Below, in pieces: positions 1-11,500 of a stretch of 64,000 nucleotides of DNA. Below the pieces are notes generated by a model. The model searched no databases, had not been told where the DNA came from, and was given only the letters and a program-made list of their open reading frames with translations. The translations under genes were made by a program, and so were the position numbers. Numbering within the stretch: the stretch's first letter is position 1; each line of letters starts with the position of its first letter. The stretch comes from Eleusine coracana subsp. coracana (taxonomy: Eukaryota > Streptophyta > Magnoliopsida > Poales > Poaceae), in the NCBI GenBank assembly GCA_032690845.1, contig CM064430.1:2342949-2406948 (forward strand), given 5' to 3'.

Positions 1-768
1 CTACAGCCTACAAATAGATACAATTATATCTTGATTCTAAAAATCAAATCATCAAATAATTTTGTAGGATGAAAAATTGTTTTTTTACATTATTGAATAT
101 TGGTCAAATACTAAAAGATGAATGTCATCCTAATAGGAGATTCACTTCCAAAATGGATTGATTAATCATTCCAACCCAATATTTGATTAAACAACAATGG
201 TATTTATCATCATGTAGTACATACATTTCTACAAATTTTAAATCTATCAAGATAAAGGACAGACGGAGTGCTGGAAGTTCCCACACAAGGTGGGTCTGCA
301 GAAGAATGTACCTAAATAAAACCTATGAAGTTAAATAGAAAATTTAGAGCTGAATGAAGAAATTGCACTTTAAGTGGAAATGTTCGTAGTTGCCTGTTTC
401 CTGAAGGAAAAAGGCACATTCCAAATATATCCCCCCCCCCCCCCCCCCACATAAAAAAAAGAAAAGAAAAAGATCCTTACTTTATAAAGGTTGCAGAAAC
501 ACTAATAGATCTACTGATCTGCATGATAAAATCGTAAACTAGTAACTTCAACTGAATAGTATATGTAAATGAACTCGTGTACAGATAGAGAGCTGGTTTT
601 TACACGGATGAAAATGATGATCCCAGAAATGTAGTGTAAGAAGCAATACTATCTAACTAACACAAGAAAAAGGCACTTAAATAATTTAACTCTGTTACAA
701 ACATTACATGACTCCGTGCTAAGGATCATTGATGGCACACAATCATGACAACATCGAGCATGTGACAT
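1..768. other. Intergenic DNA with an 18-base C tract
   Basis: AT-rich sequence with no coding region that I can support. A run of 18 C lies at 431-448 and is followed by an A/G-rich stretch. The right part is the downstream flank of LecRLK1 on the minus strand. No mobile-element ends were found. Confidence 0.6.
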
Positions 769-2753
769 TTATCTTCCTCCAGAGATTCCAGATATTGTGC
801 CAATGCTTATTGACTGGGTATAGGGGTCAAACCCTTCATTTTGCATTAGAGAGAGTAGGCTGTAACTCATATCTGTATTTTTCAACTCCGGGAGTGGCAA
901 ATCACAGTCAAGATATAACATGACCTGCTGCATGTTAGGCCTCATGTTAGTAAATGGGTGTGAACACAATAGCCCGAGTTTGAGCACCAAACTTGCCTCA
1001 TCAACATTATATTCACCTTGTAGTCTAGTGTCTACTGTCTCAGTCAATGATCCTTTTCGCCAATGCTCAAGAACCCAATCAACTAGCACTCCTTCATTAT
1101 CCTCTATATTGTGGTTCACTGGCCTTTTGCCACAGGTCACCTCTAGGAGGAAGATGCCAAATGCAAACACATCTGTAAGAGGAGATGCCTTACCTGTAGA
1201 CACCAACTCGGGGGCTAGGTACCCCATGGTACCAACCACACGTGTAGTCGGTGCATCAGTGCCATGATCATACAATCTTGCCAAGCCAAAGTCACCAAGA
1301 CGTCCATTCATTTCACTATCAAGAAGAACATTGCTTGCTTTAATATCACGGTGAATTACAACCTTCTCCCACTTCTTGTGGATGTAGAGTAAACCTGATG
1401 CAATGCCTTTGATAATCCAGAACCTTTGAGCCCACCTCAGTGTGGGCTTGTCACTTCCACAGTACAAATAATTATCAAGGCTTCCATTTGGCATGTAATC
1501 ATACACTAATAGTAGTTCACCTTTTCGCCTGCAATAGCCAAGCAGCTGAACAAGGTTTCGGTGTCGAATCCGTCCAATACTTACAACCTCAGCGATGAAC
1601 TCCTTAATACCCTGCCTTGATTCATGGGTTACCCTCTTAACAGCAACGTCCAAGTTAGATGGTGGGAGTACCCCTTTGTATACTTCCCCAAATCCTCCTG
1701 CACCAAGTAGATTCTTGTTCTTAAATCCCTCTGTGGCATGGTACAAATCCTTGTATGAGAAAATGTGTGGGCCAAACTCAATTTCCCAATCTTCTTTCAG
1801 TTCAGTGTAGCGCATCCTGTTCCTCAGGAAAAGAATAATTACACACCCCATACAAATTATGGATGTTAGAGTTGCCACTGGGAGGATTATTTCCAAGAGT
1901 TTTAACTGAGGTTTTTGGCCTTTGGGAGGTAGCTTTGGTAACTTCTTGATGTCAATCTTTGGTGCTGGTCTGTTCATGCTGAAGCTCCAGCCAAACACGT
2001 AGTGATGTGAATCAATTGAACCAGTTGATGATGAGAAACCAATGTATGATGGTTCTTGCAGCACTGTTGAGAGGTCACTGGTAACTGAGATCAATGGCTT
2101 TATAGGTCTATCTATTTCAAGGGGACTGATGGTCACATTGATTTCCTTAGTTTCTGCACAATAGTCTACCCATGCTTGCATTGCTTCACCACTACTGAGG
2201 CTTAGGTTTTTGAAGCTACCACTCCTATCATCGTAATAGCCTGCATAGTATGACTGTATGGAGCTGAGGCCATTGATGTCGATGCCTACATGGTTGGCAT
2301 CAATGTCCTTGAACTCAATATTTAGGCATGTATCAAGTTCTACTGCAAAGATATGGTTTATTGGGTTTCCATTCTTCAGAGTGTTTGTGAGACCTAGGTA
2401 TTCATTGGCTAATGCATCTGAGAAGTTCTTGCTTGGAGCAACAACGAAGGCCAAACCATGTTGGGTTATGTTGAGGTAGCTAGAGCGGATACCAAACACA
2501 AAATTGACAGAGAAGGACTGCACCATACCAGTGGGTGATTTGCGAAAGTGCAAAGGAGATGGGAAGCATGACCTTTGCGATTAGCCATGCCATTTGTTAG
2601 CTCAAGGAGTCCGTTTGTTGTTATTGAAGCTGTTTCGTCCACCGAGATGTTTGTGCCAGTGAAGCCAAGGTATAAGAATGAGTTGTCACCAGTTGTGATG
2701 GTTACAAGGTGAAGGCCCATGGTAAGCAGGATGCAAGGATGGAAGAACTTCAT
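769..2753 (-). pseudogene. LecRLK1: L-type lectin receptor-like kinase with one frameshift
   Basis: Family role: a plasma-membrane receptor kinase with an extracellular legume-lectin domain, one membrane helix and a cytosolic Ser/Thr kinase. The start chosen is the ATG at 2753 (MKFFHPC...), which gives a signal peptide and then the usual lectin opening FLYLGFTGTN. Reading fails at about 2562-2566, just after KGHA, where one T seems to be missing from a short T/C run; the rest of the protein continues in another frame to the TAA at 769. In that 594-codon downstream frame the membrane helix is at about 221-243, the glycine loop LGAGGFGEV at about 284-292, the HRD loop (HRDIKASN) at about 401, DFG at 421-423 and APE at 447-449. 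The protein ends in the SGGR tail shared by the array. All kinase residues I checked are present, so this could be a very recent pseudogene, a sequencing or assembly error, or a gene using an internal start. Confidence 0.85.
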
Positions 2754-4222
2754 GCAAGTGTTGTGGAAAGCTCGTAAAGAACTAACTAAGATGCAAGGAG
2801 GATGAAGCATCATGGGCCACTGATGTTGCCTTTGTAAGTGCAGAATTTCTAGCTGTTCTAAAGAAAATGGCTGAGAAAAAGTAGCCATTCAAATATTCCA
2901 CATGTGTCATTGTCTGAAAATGAGGTAGTTCCCTGGAACTTGCACCTATTCACAAGAGGATAAGAACACTAATTAGGATAACAAGTTATTAATTGATTTT
3001 TTTCTATATTATTGTATGAGCGTCTTCTGGGACCTGAACAGTCATGAATACTACATAAAGTGAAAATAGGTTCGGTCCCATTAACTAAACTGTGGAAACA
3101 CTGAATTACTTTTTAAAATGTATGCACCTTCTGTTGTTTTCCAAAAGGCTTAAATAATAGCAGCGATTTACAGTACCAATGGTATTTTTACATGCTGATC
3201 AAAATTAGAGATGTCATGGGACTTCATATTGCACTAAAATTTCATTGCGAAAACTCTATTTTCCCCTCCCAATTTCTTTGGTAGTAGTACAAAGAAGAAC
3301 CACAACTTCAAATGTTTGTAGCAAGGGGAGTTAGATTGTTCAACTGGTAGATAATAGGAATGAACTTTTTTTAACAAAGCGAGTCCCTGGAGTCACCCAT
3401 GTGGGCCAGCAATCGCTTGAATATATGATATGTTTGAAACATGCTTGTCAAACTTGATGCTACCACTTACTTAAGATCAAAGTCAAGCCAATTTTATCTG
3501 ATGCAATTTACATTTGAGGATCCTTGGTATCTGCAAATTATCTTTGATGATTTCCAATATTTTGGATAAAAAACGGCACCCAGGTTGCTCTGTATCATCA
3601 AGTGTCTTGCTGAACATTTTTTATTTTTCATACATCAGTGTATTATTTTTCCTTAGGTAATTCTGTCCTATTTTCTTCTGAAGGTTAATCTTCTAATGCT
3701 GCTGCTGGCTTCTGTAGCCCAAGGGTCCAATATAATTCCTATCATCTAAAATTTGTTTGTTCCATGCATGATCATAAATCAACACATGCACTTCTGTATA
3801 AAGTTAGAAAAAAAACACGAAATCAACATAACACAGCCCTTTAGTCCCAAGCAACTTGTTTTTTTTTTTCTTTTACCGAGACTTGGGCTAAGAGGAGAGT
3901 GATAGCTCAAGTCATCATTCTCCTACATGTATTTCAAATTTTCAGGCACATGTCAGTTTAGGTCTGCCCTTGACTGTATTTCCATTAACAGGGAGCCTTG
4001 AAATCATCTATGCACCAGTGCATCTGGAGTCCTGGTTTGGATATGTCCAAAGATTTTTTTTCCTGAAGAATAATGGTGGGGAAAATACGCTCCATTCATA
4101 CTTACTCTTTAAAATACTAAGATAAACCCAGAAATGGAGCACCTGAGCTGCACATCAAACTCATGTGCGCTGGATGAACATTCTCACCCCTAACAACCCG
4201 TGGTAATCTCAGTGTTTATAAA
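2754..4222. other. Intergenic upstream of LecRLK1
   Basis: AT-rich non-coding sequence, including the promoter side of LecRLK1. It holds scattered short poly-A and poly-T runs. I see no gene and no transposon termini. Confidence 0.5.
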
Positions 4223-4446
4223 CAAGCAAGTTGAGGTAGGCTAGAGATGAAACCCAAGAACCAAAGCACAAAGAAAATAAACAAAAAAGGAAGATAGAAG
4301 CGAAGAAAATAAGGGGGGGAAAGGGCAACAGAAAAAAAATAACAAAAAGGAGGTAAAAGCGGGGAAACCAAAAATCCAGGTTCTGGCATGTGAATTGCTA
4401 GCTTCCACATCCTCCCATCTATGGCTAGCTCCTTGACGATATTCAA
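4223..4446 (-). mobile_element. 5'-truncated RTE-type LINE 3' end
   Basis: On the minus strand the first part reads as IVKELAIDGRMWKLAIHMPEP, which matches the last residues of the 1040-codon LINE protein at 44741-47863 (IPKELAMDRSAWRLAIDVPEP). After a longer, pyrimidine-rich spacer than in that element, the same 3' untranslated motif follows (gggtttcatctctagcctac, then ctcaacttgctt). The TTG tail is missing or decayed. This is a dead fragment of the same or a sister LINE family, in the opposite orientation to the full copy. Confidence 0.8.
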
Positions 4447-4982
4447 ACTCAGTCTTCATATCCGGACCATTTCAAAAGCGATCATCTTAACATTCCCAAA
4501 GTAAGAAAAATGTCTATAACATGGCTAGTAGTAACCAAAAAATTAAGTTAGAAGATGGGAGAATATGTTGCTTGCAGCCACTGTGATGACATACTTCTCT
4601 TGTTTTCATCATGAGCCATTGCAATAATGTTTTGCTCCACGACATCAATTTAACCATTGGCTTGTTCAGTAAAAGATTTAGTGCTCTATTATTGATGAAT
4701 ATAAGGGGTTCTGGTCTACACAGCGTAACTTGGGCTCTGTTAGGCATCTTCTATGGTTTACCTTGCCCTATTGTTCAGATGAATTTCTCCTTGAGCCATG
4801 CATAATAAGAATATTTAGGATAAATAACCAAGACTTAAAGAAACATTTCAGAAAAAAAAATAGAATAAGGAGCATGTGCATATCTGATAATTTTTTGCCT
4901 ATAACACGCAATTTACTTTACAGTACATCAGTTACATCTCTTCGTATAATAATGACAAGAACGATTTCAAGGTGCATGAATT
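4447..4982. other. Intergenic, downstream of LecRLK2
   Basis: No credible gene. Short open frames on both strands lack any recognisable motif. This was the original 3' flank of LecRLK2, whose ancestral C-terminal tail ends at about 4983. Confidence 0.5.
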
Positions 4983-5130
4983 TCATCTGCCTCCTGAGAG
5001 TTCGGATGGTGCTGCTATTTGTCGGCAATGAGTATCATGGATGTCAGATCAAAGCCTCTGTTCTGCATCAAAGAAAGCATGCTGAAGCTATTATCTGCTG
5101 ATGTTAGCTGATATGGGAGTGACATGTTGC
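4983..5130 (-). pseudogene. LecRLK2 C-terminal tail, cut off by a solo LTR
   Basis: Minus-strand translation just left of the 678-bp LTR gives LPYQLTSADNSFSMLSLMQN and then RGFDLTSM. This is homologous to the C-terminal tail of LecRLK1 (MSYSLLSLMQNEGFD). It is in frame with the LecRLK2 body once the LTR and one copy of its 5-bp target duplication are mentally removed. The present frame meets a TAG at 5015-5017, whereas the array's usual ending (LSGGR, stop at 4983-4985) lies one frame away, so the tail has also picked up a frameshift. Confidence 0.8.
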
Positions 5131-5808
5131 TGTTGAAACATAGCAATGCAAACTTTCGGAATCTTCTCTCTTATTCATGAACCTAGATATTTCTATTAGG
5201 AGTGTTCTAGAGCTAATATCATGGCAAGTTTAGACTAGTGTAGAATCTGGATATTCTCTTGTAATGTTCTAGAGCATGGACACTTGTCATAGTGCCATGG
5301 CTCACCTAGGTCTATAAATAGAGGAGCCACCTCCCTTTGCCATGCTATCTATCTATGAGCATGGTGAGTAGTAGGGAGTGCTAGGAAGAGGAGAGTGAGA
5401 GAAGTAAGAGTAGTAGGACAGCCACCTAAAATATAGTTGTGTACTCCCTCGTGTAATAGTTGTGTGGTTAATAAAAGTGTGTTTCCTTGTAAGTTAAAGT
5501 CTCCTGGTTCAGCCTTATAGTTTTTAGTATTTCCTTGTTAAAGTCTCCTGGTTCAGCCTTATAGTTTTTAGTACTTAGTGCATTAGTTAAGTTGTGATCT
5601 GTCTGAAGGTTGGCTCTGCCATCCGGGATCACAAGGGTCTGTGCTTCATCTGAAGGTTGGCACTGCCACCCGGAAGCAAAGAAGGCGGCTTACTCGCCAA
5701 GGACCCGGCACTAAGTATCTAGAACCTAAAGAGGCTAACCAACTTGAGAGTTGGTTTAGCATAGGGATAGGTCCTCATAGTGGGTATTTGGGTCATCAAC
5801 TTTCAACA
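5131..5808. mobile_element. Solo LTR (678 bp) inserted in LecRLK2
   Basis: The element begins TGTTGAAA (5131) and ends TTTCAACA (5808), a perfect 8-bp terminal inverted repeat with the TG...CA signature of LTRs. It is bounded by a 5-bp target duplication, gttgc, at 5126-5130 and 5809-5813. Inside on the plus strand are a TATA box (tataaata near 5322) and a polyadenylation-like aataaa near 5470, as expected for one LTR. A roughly 43-bp segment is tandemly repeated at about 5485-5575. I see no primer-binding site, polypurine tract or coding sequence, so a solo LTR left by recombination fits best. The parent family is not identified. Confidence 0.85.
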
Positions 5809-7665
5809 GTTGCCATTGAGATAGTGCATGACTTCCCTCATGGTCGGCCTTCGATTGGTGAAGGGGTGCGAGCACAGCAATCCCAACTTAAGCATTAGTT
5901 TTGCCTCGTTAACATTGTAGGCACCTTGGAGCCTGATATCAACTGCATCTGTGATTAAACCTTTGCACCAACAGTCAAGCACCCAATCGACCAAAATCAG
6001 TTGCCTATCCTGCAGAGTTTGCTCGATGGGTTTTCGCGCACAAATGACTTCTAGAAGAAATATGCCGAAGGAAAATACATCGGTAAGTGGGGTCGCCTTG
6101 CTTGTGCGTGCCACTTCTGGAGCTAGGTATCCTATGGTACCAACAACACATGTGGTTTGTGGATCAGAACCATGATCATATAGCCTTGCTAGACCAAAAT
6201 CACCTAGAAGTGCGTTCATTGCATCATTGAGGAGCACATTGCTTGGTTTGATATCTCGATGTAGTACTACTTTATCCCACTCCTCATGGAGATAAAGCAA
6301 GCCAGATGCGACTCCGCTGATTATGTTGATTCTTTGATCCCAGCTCAAGGTAGGCTTCTCCTGATCATACAAGTGCTTGTCAAGACTTCCATTTGATATG
6401 TATTCATACACCAAAAGAAGTTCACCTTTTCGGCGGCAATAGCCAAGTAACTGTACAATATTACGGTGTTGGAGCCGACCAATGCTTACAACCTCAGCAA
6501 CAAATTCTTTTATGCCCTGCTTAGAGTCATGGGCAATTTTTTTCACTGCAATCTTCAGTTTAGTCACCGGGAGAACTCCCTTATATACCCTTCCAAATCC
6601 CCCTATGCCTAGTAGATTCTTATCTTTGAATCCTTCAGTGGCATGAAACAAGTCACTATACGAAAATCTGTGCGGCCCAAATTCAGCTTCCCAATCTTCT
6701 TTGAGTTCAGCATACCTTACTCGCCTTCGGATGAAAAGAATGAAGATGGCTCCTACAGTAATAACAAATGCTGCACTGGCCATTGGCACTATGATTTCCA
6801 GAATCTTGGATTGAGGACTGGCTCCTTCATGAGGTAGCTTTGGTAGCTTGGTGGTGTCAATGGCCAATGCAGGCATGTTTATGCCGAAACTCCAACCGAG
6901 CACATACTGACGTGAAATGAATGAGCCTGTTGATGATGAGAAGCCAATATATGTTGTATCTGTGAGTACTCCTGATAAGTTGTAGGTAGTAGCGAGTAAC
7001 GGTTCGATTGGTTTGGCCATGTTTAGGGGTGCCAAGGTCACATCGATCTGTGTGATGTCATCATCATATTCCACCCACACTTGCATCAATTTGTAGCTTG
7101 CTAGTGTCATGTTGCAAAAGTTACCATTGTTGTCATCATAGTAGCCGGCACTTCTAGAATTCACAGAATCAAGGCCATTGATGTCGATTCCAACATGGTT
7201 ATTGTCTATGTCCTTGAACTCGTCATTATCGTTGGTGTCGAGCTCAACTGCAAAGAAGTGATTGCTTGCATTTCCATTGTTGTAGCTGTTGATGAGGCCC
7301 ATGTACTGGCTCGGCATGGCATCTGAGAAATTATTTCTTGCAGAAATGACAAGTGCAATGCCATGGCCGCAGATGTCAGTATGAATGCAGTAGATGGCAA
7401 AGATGAAAGTTATAGAAAACGACTGCAATGTCCTATTGTTCTTGCTGAAGTGGAATGGAGTCGGGTGGAAGGCATGGCCTTTGAGCCGGGCAGGGCCATT
7501 GGTGAGCTCAAGTAGGCCATTAGGTGTGATGGAGGCCACACCATCGAGGATGAGGTTAGCACCGGTGAATCCTGAGTAGACAAATTGGTCTCCACCGATT
7601 GAAAAGGTTGAGAGGTTAAGGAAGAACAGTAGGTGTAAAATCATAAGGGAGAATAAGGGATTCAT
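5809..7665 (-). CDS. LecRLK2: lectin receptor-like kinase, C-terminally truncated
   Basis: The open frame encodes 620 residues from the ATG at 7665; its TGA (5803-5805) lies inside the LTR terminus. Order: signal peptide about 1-24, legume-lectin domain about 26-260 (opening FVYSGFTGANL, with the ELDT...DIDNNHVGIDING motif), membrane helix about 289-313, kinase with glycine loop GIGGFGRV at 353-360, lysine 375, HRD 469-471, DFG 489-491 and APE 515-517. All core kinase motifs are present. The protein stops at YLNGNC, because the inserted LTR supplies a Cys codon and a stop. About 30 tail residues are lost (see 4983-5130). The kinase fold itself seems complete, so a functional truncated receptor remains possible. 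HRDIKPSN differs slightly from HRDIKASN in its neighbours. Confidence 0.88.
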
Positions 7666-8998
7666 TGCAGAATTGAGTACCAGTGACTCGATGAAGGCGC
7701 AAGGATACAGGGTTCACTACTAGCAAAGAGGTACTATATTCAGCTATTTATATTTCCACAGTTGATCCTGGCAGTTGGTCAACAAATCTCTACATCATGA
7801 GCTGCTTGTCAAAGTTTTGTGTATCCATTTAAGCTTATCTACAAGCATTCCCATCTGGAAGTGCGAATGCATGTATATAAAATTTAAGTTTTTTCTTTGT
7901 CATGCTTCTTGCCATACAATTTGTAGCATTGCAGAACATCAAAACTTGGAATAGAAAGTTCAGTCGATATTAAGCAGCAACTCAGATGAACATAGGCTTC
8001 GTTCTACCATATTAAGCAGTAACTCTTTTTATATATATAAAAAAAACAGCAACGCTAGCCTTTAGATGAACACAGGAGAGATCAATATTTTCTTGTACAG
8101 ATTTTTGTCCACCAAATTATTTTACCTGCTCGTACTGCAACGAGTTTTGACTTTTTTTCTTCATTTTTTTTATTACGTGTCCATTTCTCCATCTTACGAT
8201 TTATCAGTGCTGCATGTCCTGATACGTCAGCCAGAAGGACAAGTACCCGATGTTGAAGTAAGCATTCTCTGAAGTATTTAGGCACTGGCTGAAAGGGGCA
8301 CGAGCTGGAATCACGTCCTCTGCAGTTGTGCATTAGCATTAACAGTGGCTGACATGTGGGCCAGCTAGCAGTGGACACACATGTCTTCTGACATGTAGAG
8401 AATATGGACTCGCAGGAACTTACTGGTTCCTGAAGAGCATGTGTGTTATGTGTTGACTTGCAGAGCTGTCTTTGAAGTAGTGATTGGTGGAGATTTACCT
8501 GCGAATAAATGAGATGGACCAGATGAAGTCGTGACAGGGATACCAATCTTTTGAATAGTCATGATGATGATTCTGCTCGGCTGCTCTGATGATCTTCTCT
8601 AGTCAGGTTTGATCAGAATATCCTTAGCTGGGCACTAGACGAGTTGATGTAAATGAAGAATACATGAGATGGGTAGACCATAAACGTTAAATAATATCTT
8701 TGGATACTGCATAGTTGTTAATTAATTGGAACCTTGCTTGTCTAGTTATACTTCGTAAGGTAAAGAGCTTGCTCATTAGTTTTTAGACTGTAGATGTAAT
8801 GTTTCTTTGCAAGTAATATCTCGTTCAGCCAAGGAAACAAAAGAAGATTGAAACTATGGGCTTAGAAAAATGGTAATGCGAAACACTAATGTCTGTCGCT
8901 GTAGAAACGAAAATGAATTTGTGGAAATGCAGAGGAGCTGCATGGGCTGAGATCGTGGGGATTGCTTCATGTTGCTGGTTGAATGGATATTCTTTGGT
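7666..8998. other. Intergenic upstream of LecRLK2
   Basis: AT-rich promoter-side and spacer sequence. A 154-codon minus-strand frame at 8082-8546 shows no family motif and is treated as chance. The right end carries the left copy (8982-8998) of a 17-bp direct repeat that flanks a tiny retroposed insert. Confidence 0.5.
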
Positions 8999-9042
8999 CC
9001 AGGCCTCCTGAAGGCCGCACCGTGGTGGTGCTTACAAAAAAA
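8999..9042 (+). mobile_element. 44-bp retroposed insert with A tail and 17-bp duplication
   Basis: A short GC-rich sequence ending in a run of A is flanked by perfect 17-bp direct repeats (8982-8998 and 9043-9059, aatggatattctttggt). A target duplication of this length with a 3' A tail is the mark of LINE-mediated insertion. The insert is far too short to be a whole SINE, so it is probably the extreme 3' end of one or of a cellular transcript. Confidence 0.65.
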
Positions 9043-9059
9043 AATGGATATTCTTTGGT

Positions 9060-9691
9060 ACGTGCACGAAAGTCGCGCGCGTGCTGTTGTTCCGGCTCTT
9101 GACTGTCAACTTCTGATTTGAATGGAAGGGTTCCTTGATTGTTATGGAATAAGGATTATTTTTCAACTACTCGTACCATCTGGACTTGCGTCTAGAACTA
9201 CGGAGAGCGCCATTGCCGTGTGCTGCCGGACATCCCAATACTAGAGGTGAGCATGAGGCGAGCCATCGATGTCTGTGTGTCCTTATTGAGCAAAATAAAC
9301 AAACAAATACTAGACAGAAGCGACCTTCACGCTCTGTGCGTGTCTATACTGTGTATAACACACAGAGGCTGGAATGTAATTCCATTATCTAAAAGAAAAG
9401 GTAGTAACTTCTCAGCATGCCCGATTTTCAATAGTAAATATTTTAAAACTGAACCGATGGCTAGTCTTCTTCTGTATTAGAAATGGAAATACTGATGTAT
9501 AATCTTATGCTGTCGCGTAGACTTTGCAGTCTAATTGATTAAGATGTTGTTTAGTACGTCATAGATAAAATTTTTCATTTGCTCATGATCTTTTCTAGTT
9601 TTCTTTTGGTAATACATGCGCTGCCTCTGGTTCAACAGAGTGGATACAATTGGGCTTCCTTAATAACCACGCGTACATCTCGTTGACGATT
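9060..9691. other. Intergenic downstream of LecRLK3
   Basis: No gene seen. From about 9640 the sequence resembles the 3' flank of LecRLK4 near 21325 (shared words such as acaattgg and ccttaataacca), which shows that the two genes were duplicated together with flanking DNA. Confidence 0.55.
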
Positions 9692-10994
9692 TCACCTTCC
9701 TCCTGAGAGACCAGTTATACTGGTCTGCACCGATTGGCACTGTACATCTTCTTCTTCACTGAAGCCGCCTTCAACTTGTAGCTCGTTTATACTCCGGATA
9801 TTCAGATAAACATCCGGCATTTCTGGAAATGGCACATCTCCACATAGATACTGCATGATAAGCCTCATGTTCGGCCTGCCTACCGGAGCTGGGTGCGAAC
9901 AGAGAAGTCCAAGCTTCAGCACCAGCTCTGCTTCCTCCTCCACATATTCTCCACCCAATCTAGGATCAATAACACAAACTATCAAATCATCCTGCCAGCA
10001 TTTGAGAACAAAATCCACCAAGACTATTGGTTCGTCAGAGTGAATTCACTGTGATCGGTTGCCTGCCACAAGCGACTTCTAGGATGAACGCACCGAAAGC
10101 GAACACATCCGTTGCTTTAGTGGCCTTTCCAAGTCTTGCTAATTCTGGGGAGATGTAGCCTCTCGTTCCCGCCACACATGTCGTGTGTGCCTCGACTCCA
10201 TGGTCGTGCAACCTAGCTAGGCCAAAGTCGCCAAGCTGTCCATTCATCTCTTCATCAAGAAGTACGTTGCTTGCCTTGACATCACGGTGTATTACAACCT
10301 GCTCCCATTCCTCGTGTAGATAGAGGAGGCCTGATGCAACACACTTAATGATCTCAAACCTGTGAGCCCAATTCAGTGAAGGCTTCTCCAGATCATACAA
10401 GTGCTTATCAAGGCTGCCATTCGACATGTACTCGTAGACTAGCAGCAGTTCGCCTTTCCGACGACAGTAGCCTAGTAATTGAACGAGGTTACGATGCCGA
10501 AGTCGGCCCATACTTACAACCTCTGCGACGAACTCTTTCATCCCTTGTTTTGAGTCGTGGGACATGACCTTCACTGCAACCTCCAACTTTGACGATGGAA
10601 GCACTCCTTTGTATACCTTCCCGAATCCTCCCGCTCCAAGCAGCAGCTTATCCTTAAAGCCATCGGTAGCATGGAATAGATCCTTGTAGGAGAAACGGTG
10701 GGGCCCAAACTCGAGCTCCCAGTCCTCGCGGATCTCTCGGTACCTACAACATCTTCTCACAGCCAGGATGATGGCCACAAGTATTACAAATGACCCAACT
10801 GAACCAATAACTTCAAGATATACTTCTGGAGTTTTATCCCAGATCGTCTGCTTGCCGGACCAAAAGATCTCCCTGGAGCGTAGTTGAGTTGCGCTTACTT
10901 TTGGCAGTTTGGAGTAGTCCAGGTTTGTAGCTGAATCAGCGAGTTTGTGCTGATCGTGATTTCTCCGTGGAATAAGTAGCCTCCCCACAGCCAT
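9692..10994 (-). pseudogene. LecRLK3: lectin-less, frameshifted copy of LecRLK4
   Basis: Two minus-strand frames (10035-10994 and 9692-10021) together match residues of about 302-708 of LecRLK4. The similarity starts at the lectin/stalk border (NLDYSKLPK), so signal peptide and lectin domain are absent. A membrane helix (about residues 58-81 of the first frame), the glycine loop LGAGGFGKV, HRDVKASN, DFG and a SPE motif are present. Near 10040, just after the VNSL residues, one extra base compared with LecRLK4 creates a TGA and shifts the frame. The second frame completes the kinase C-lobe and the SGGR tail. Loss of the receptor half plus a frameshift makes a pseudogene likely; a short membrane-anchored kinase piece is the alternative. 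Confidence 0.85.
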
Positions 10995-11500
10995 GCTAGT
11001 CTACGACTCCATCGCCCCCGTCGCTGGACACACACACATCCAAATGCCAATGCTTTCATGGCGATGATCCGTGGCGCACTCTCTGAACAAAGCAACTGGT
11101 TCAGGTTGCTACGCGGAGAGGGGAGTTACAGTTACAGACCCGGAGGCAAGGGGAGATGCGGAAACGCAAGCGGCTCGTGTGGCGACCGCTGGTCGCTCTC
11201 CTCGGCCACCGCGCGCGCCCTCTGCCTCGTCCCGCCGGCCAGCGCTCTCTGCCCTGTCGCCCGCCCACCGCCTCCCCTCTCGCTGCCCTGCTTCCAAATC
11301 CCCCGCTCCCTCCCCGTCGCATCGCTCAGTTTCCAATCCTCCGTTCTCTCTGATTTCCACGGCCTGGTGTTTCGCCCTCTATTTGCGCAACCGTCTTGCG
11401 CTACCGCCTCAATCTGGATCACCCATGGCCCCTCGCCTTACTCTGTCAATCGCTCGATCGTCTCCAATGCCTTGTGCTACTGGTTCTCTTCCCCCTCTTT
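10995..11500. other. GC-rich block upstream of LecRLK3
   Basis: Sharply GC-rich compared with its surroundings, with long open frames in several phases on both strands, as GC-rich DNA gives by chance. No lectin sequence is present, so this block replaces the missing LecRLK3 5' half. It could be a promoter or first-exon piece brought in by rearrangement. I recognise no product. Confidence 0.4.

Noticed and set aside
4730..5101. 123-codon plus-strand frame
   Set aside because: It overlaps the reversed LecRLK2 tail and has no recognisable motif.
8082..8546. 154-codon minus-strand frame
   Set aside because: No signal, domain or splice context; composition is like its non-coding flank.
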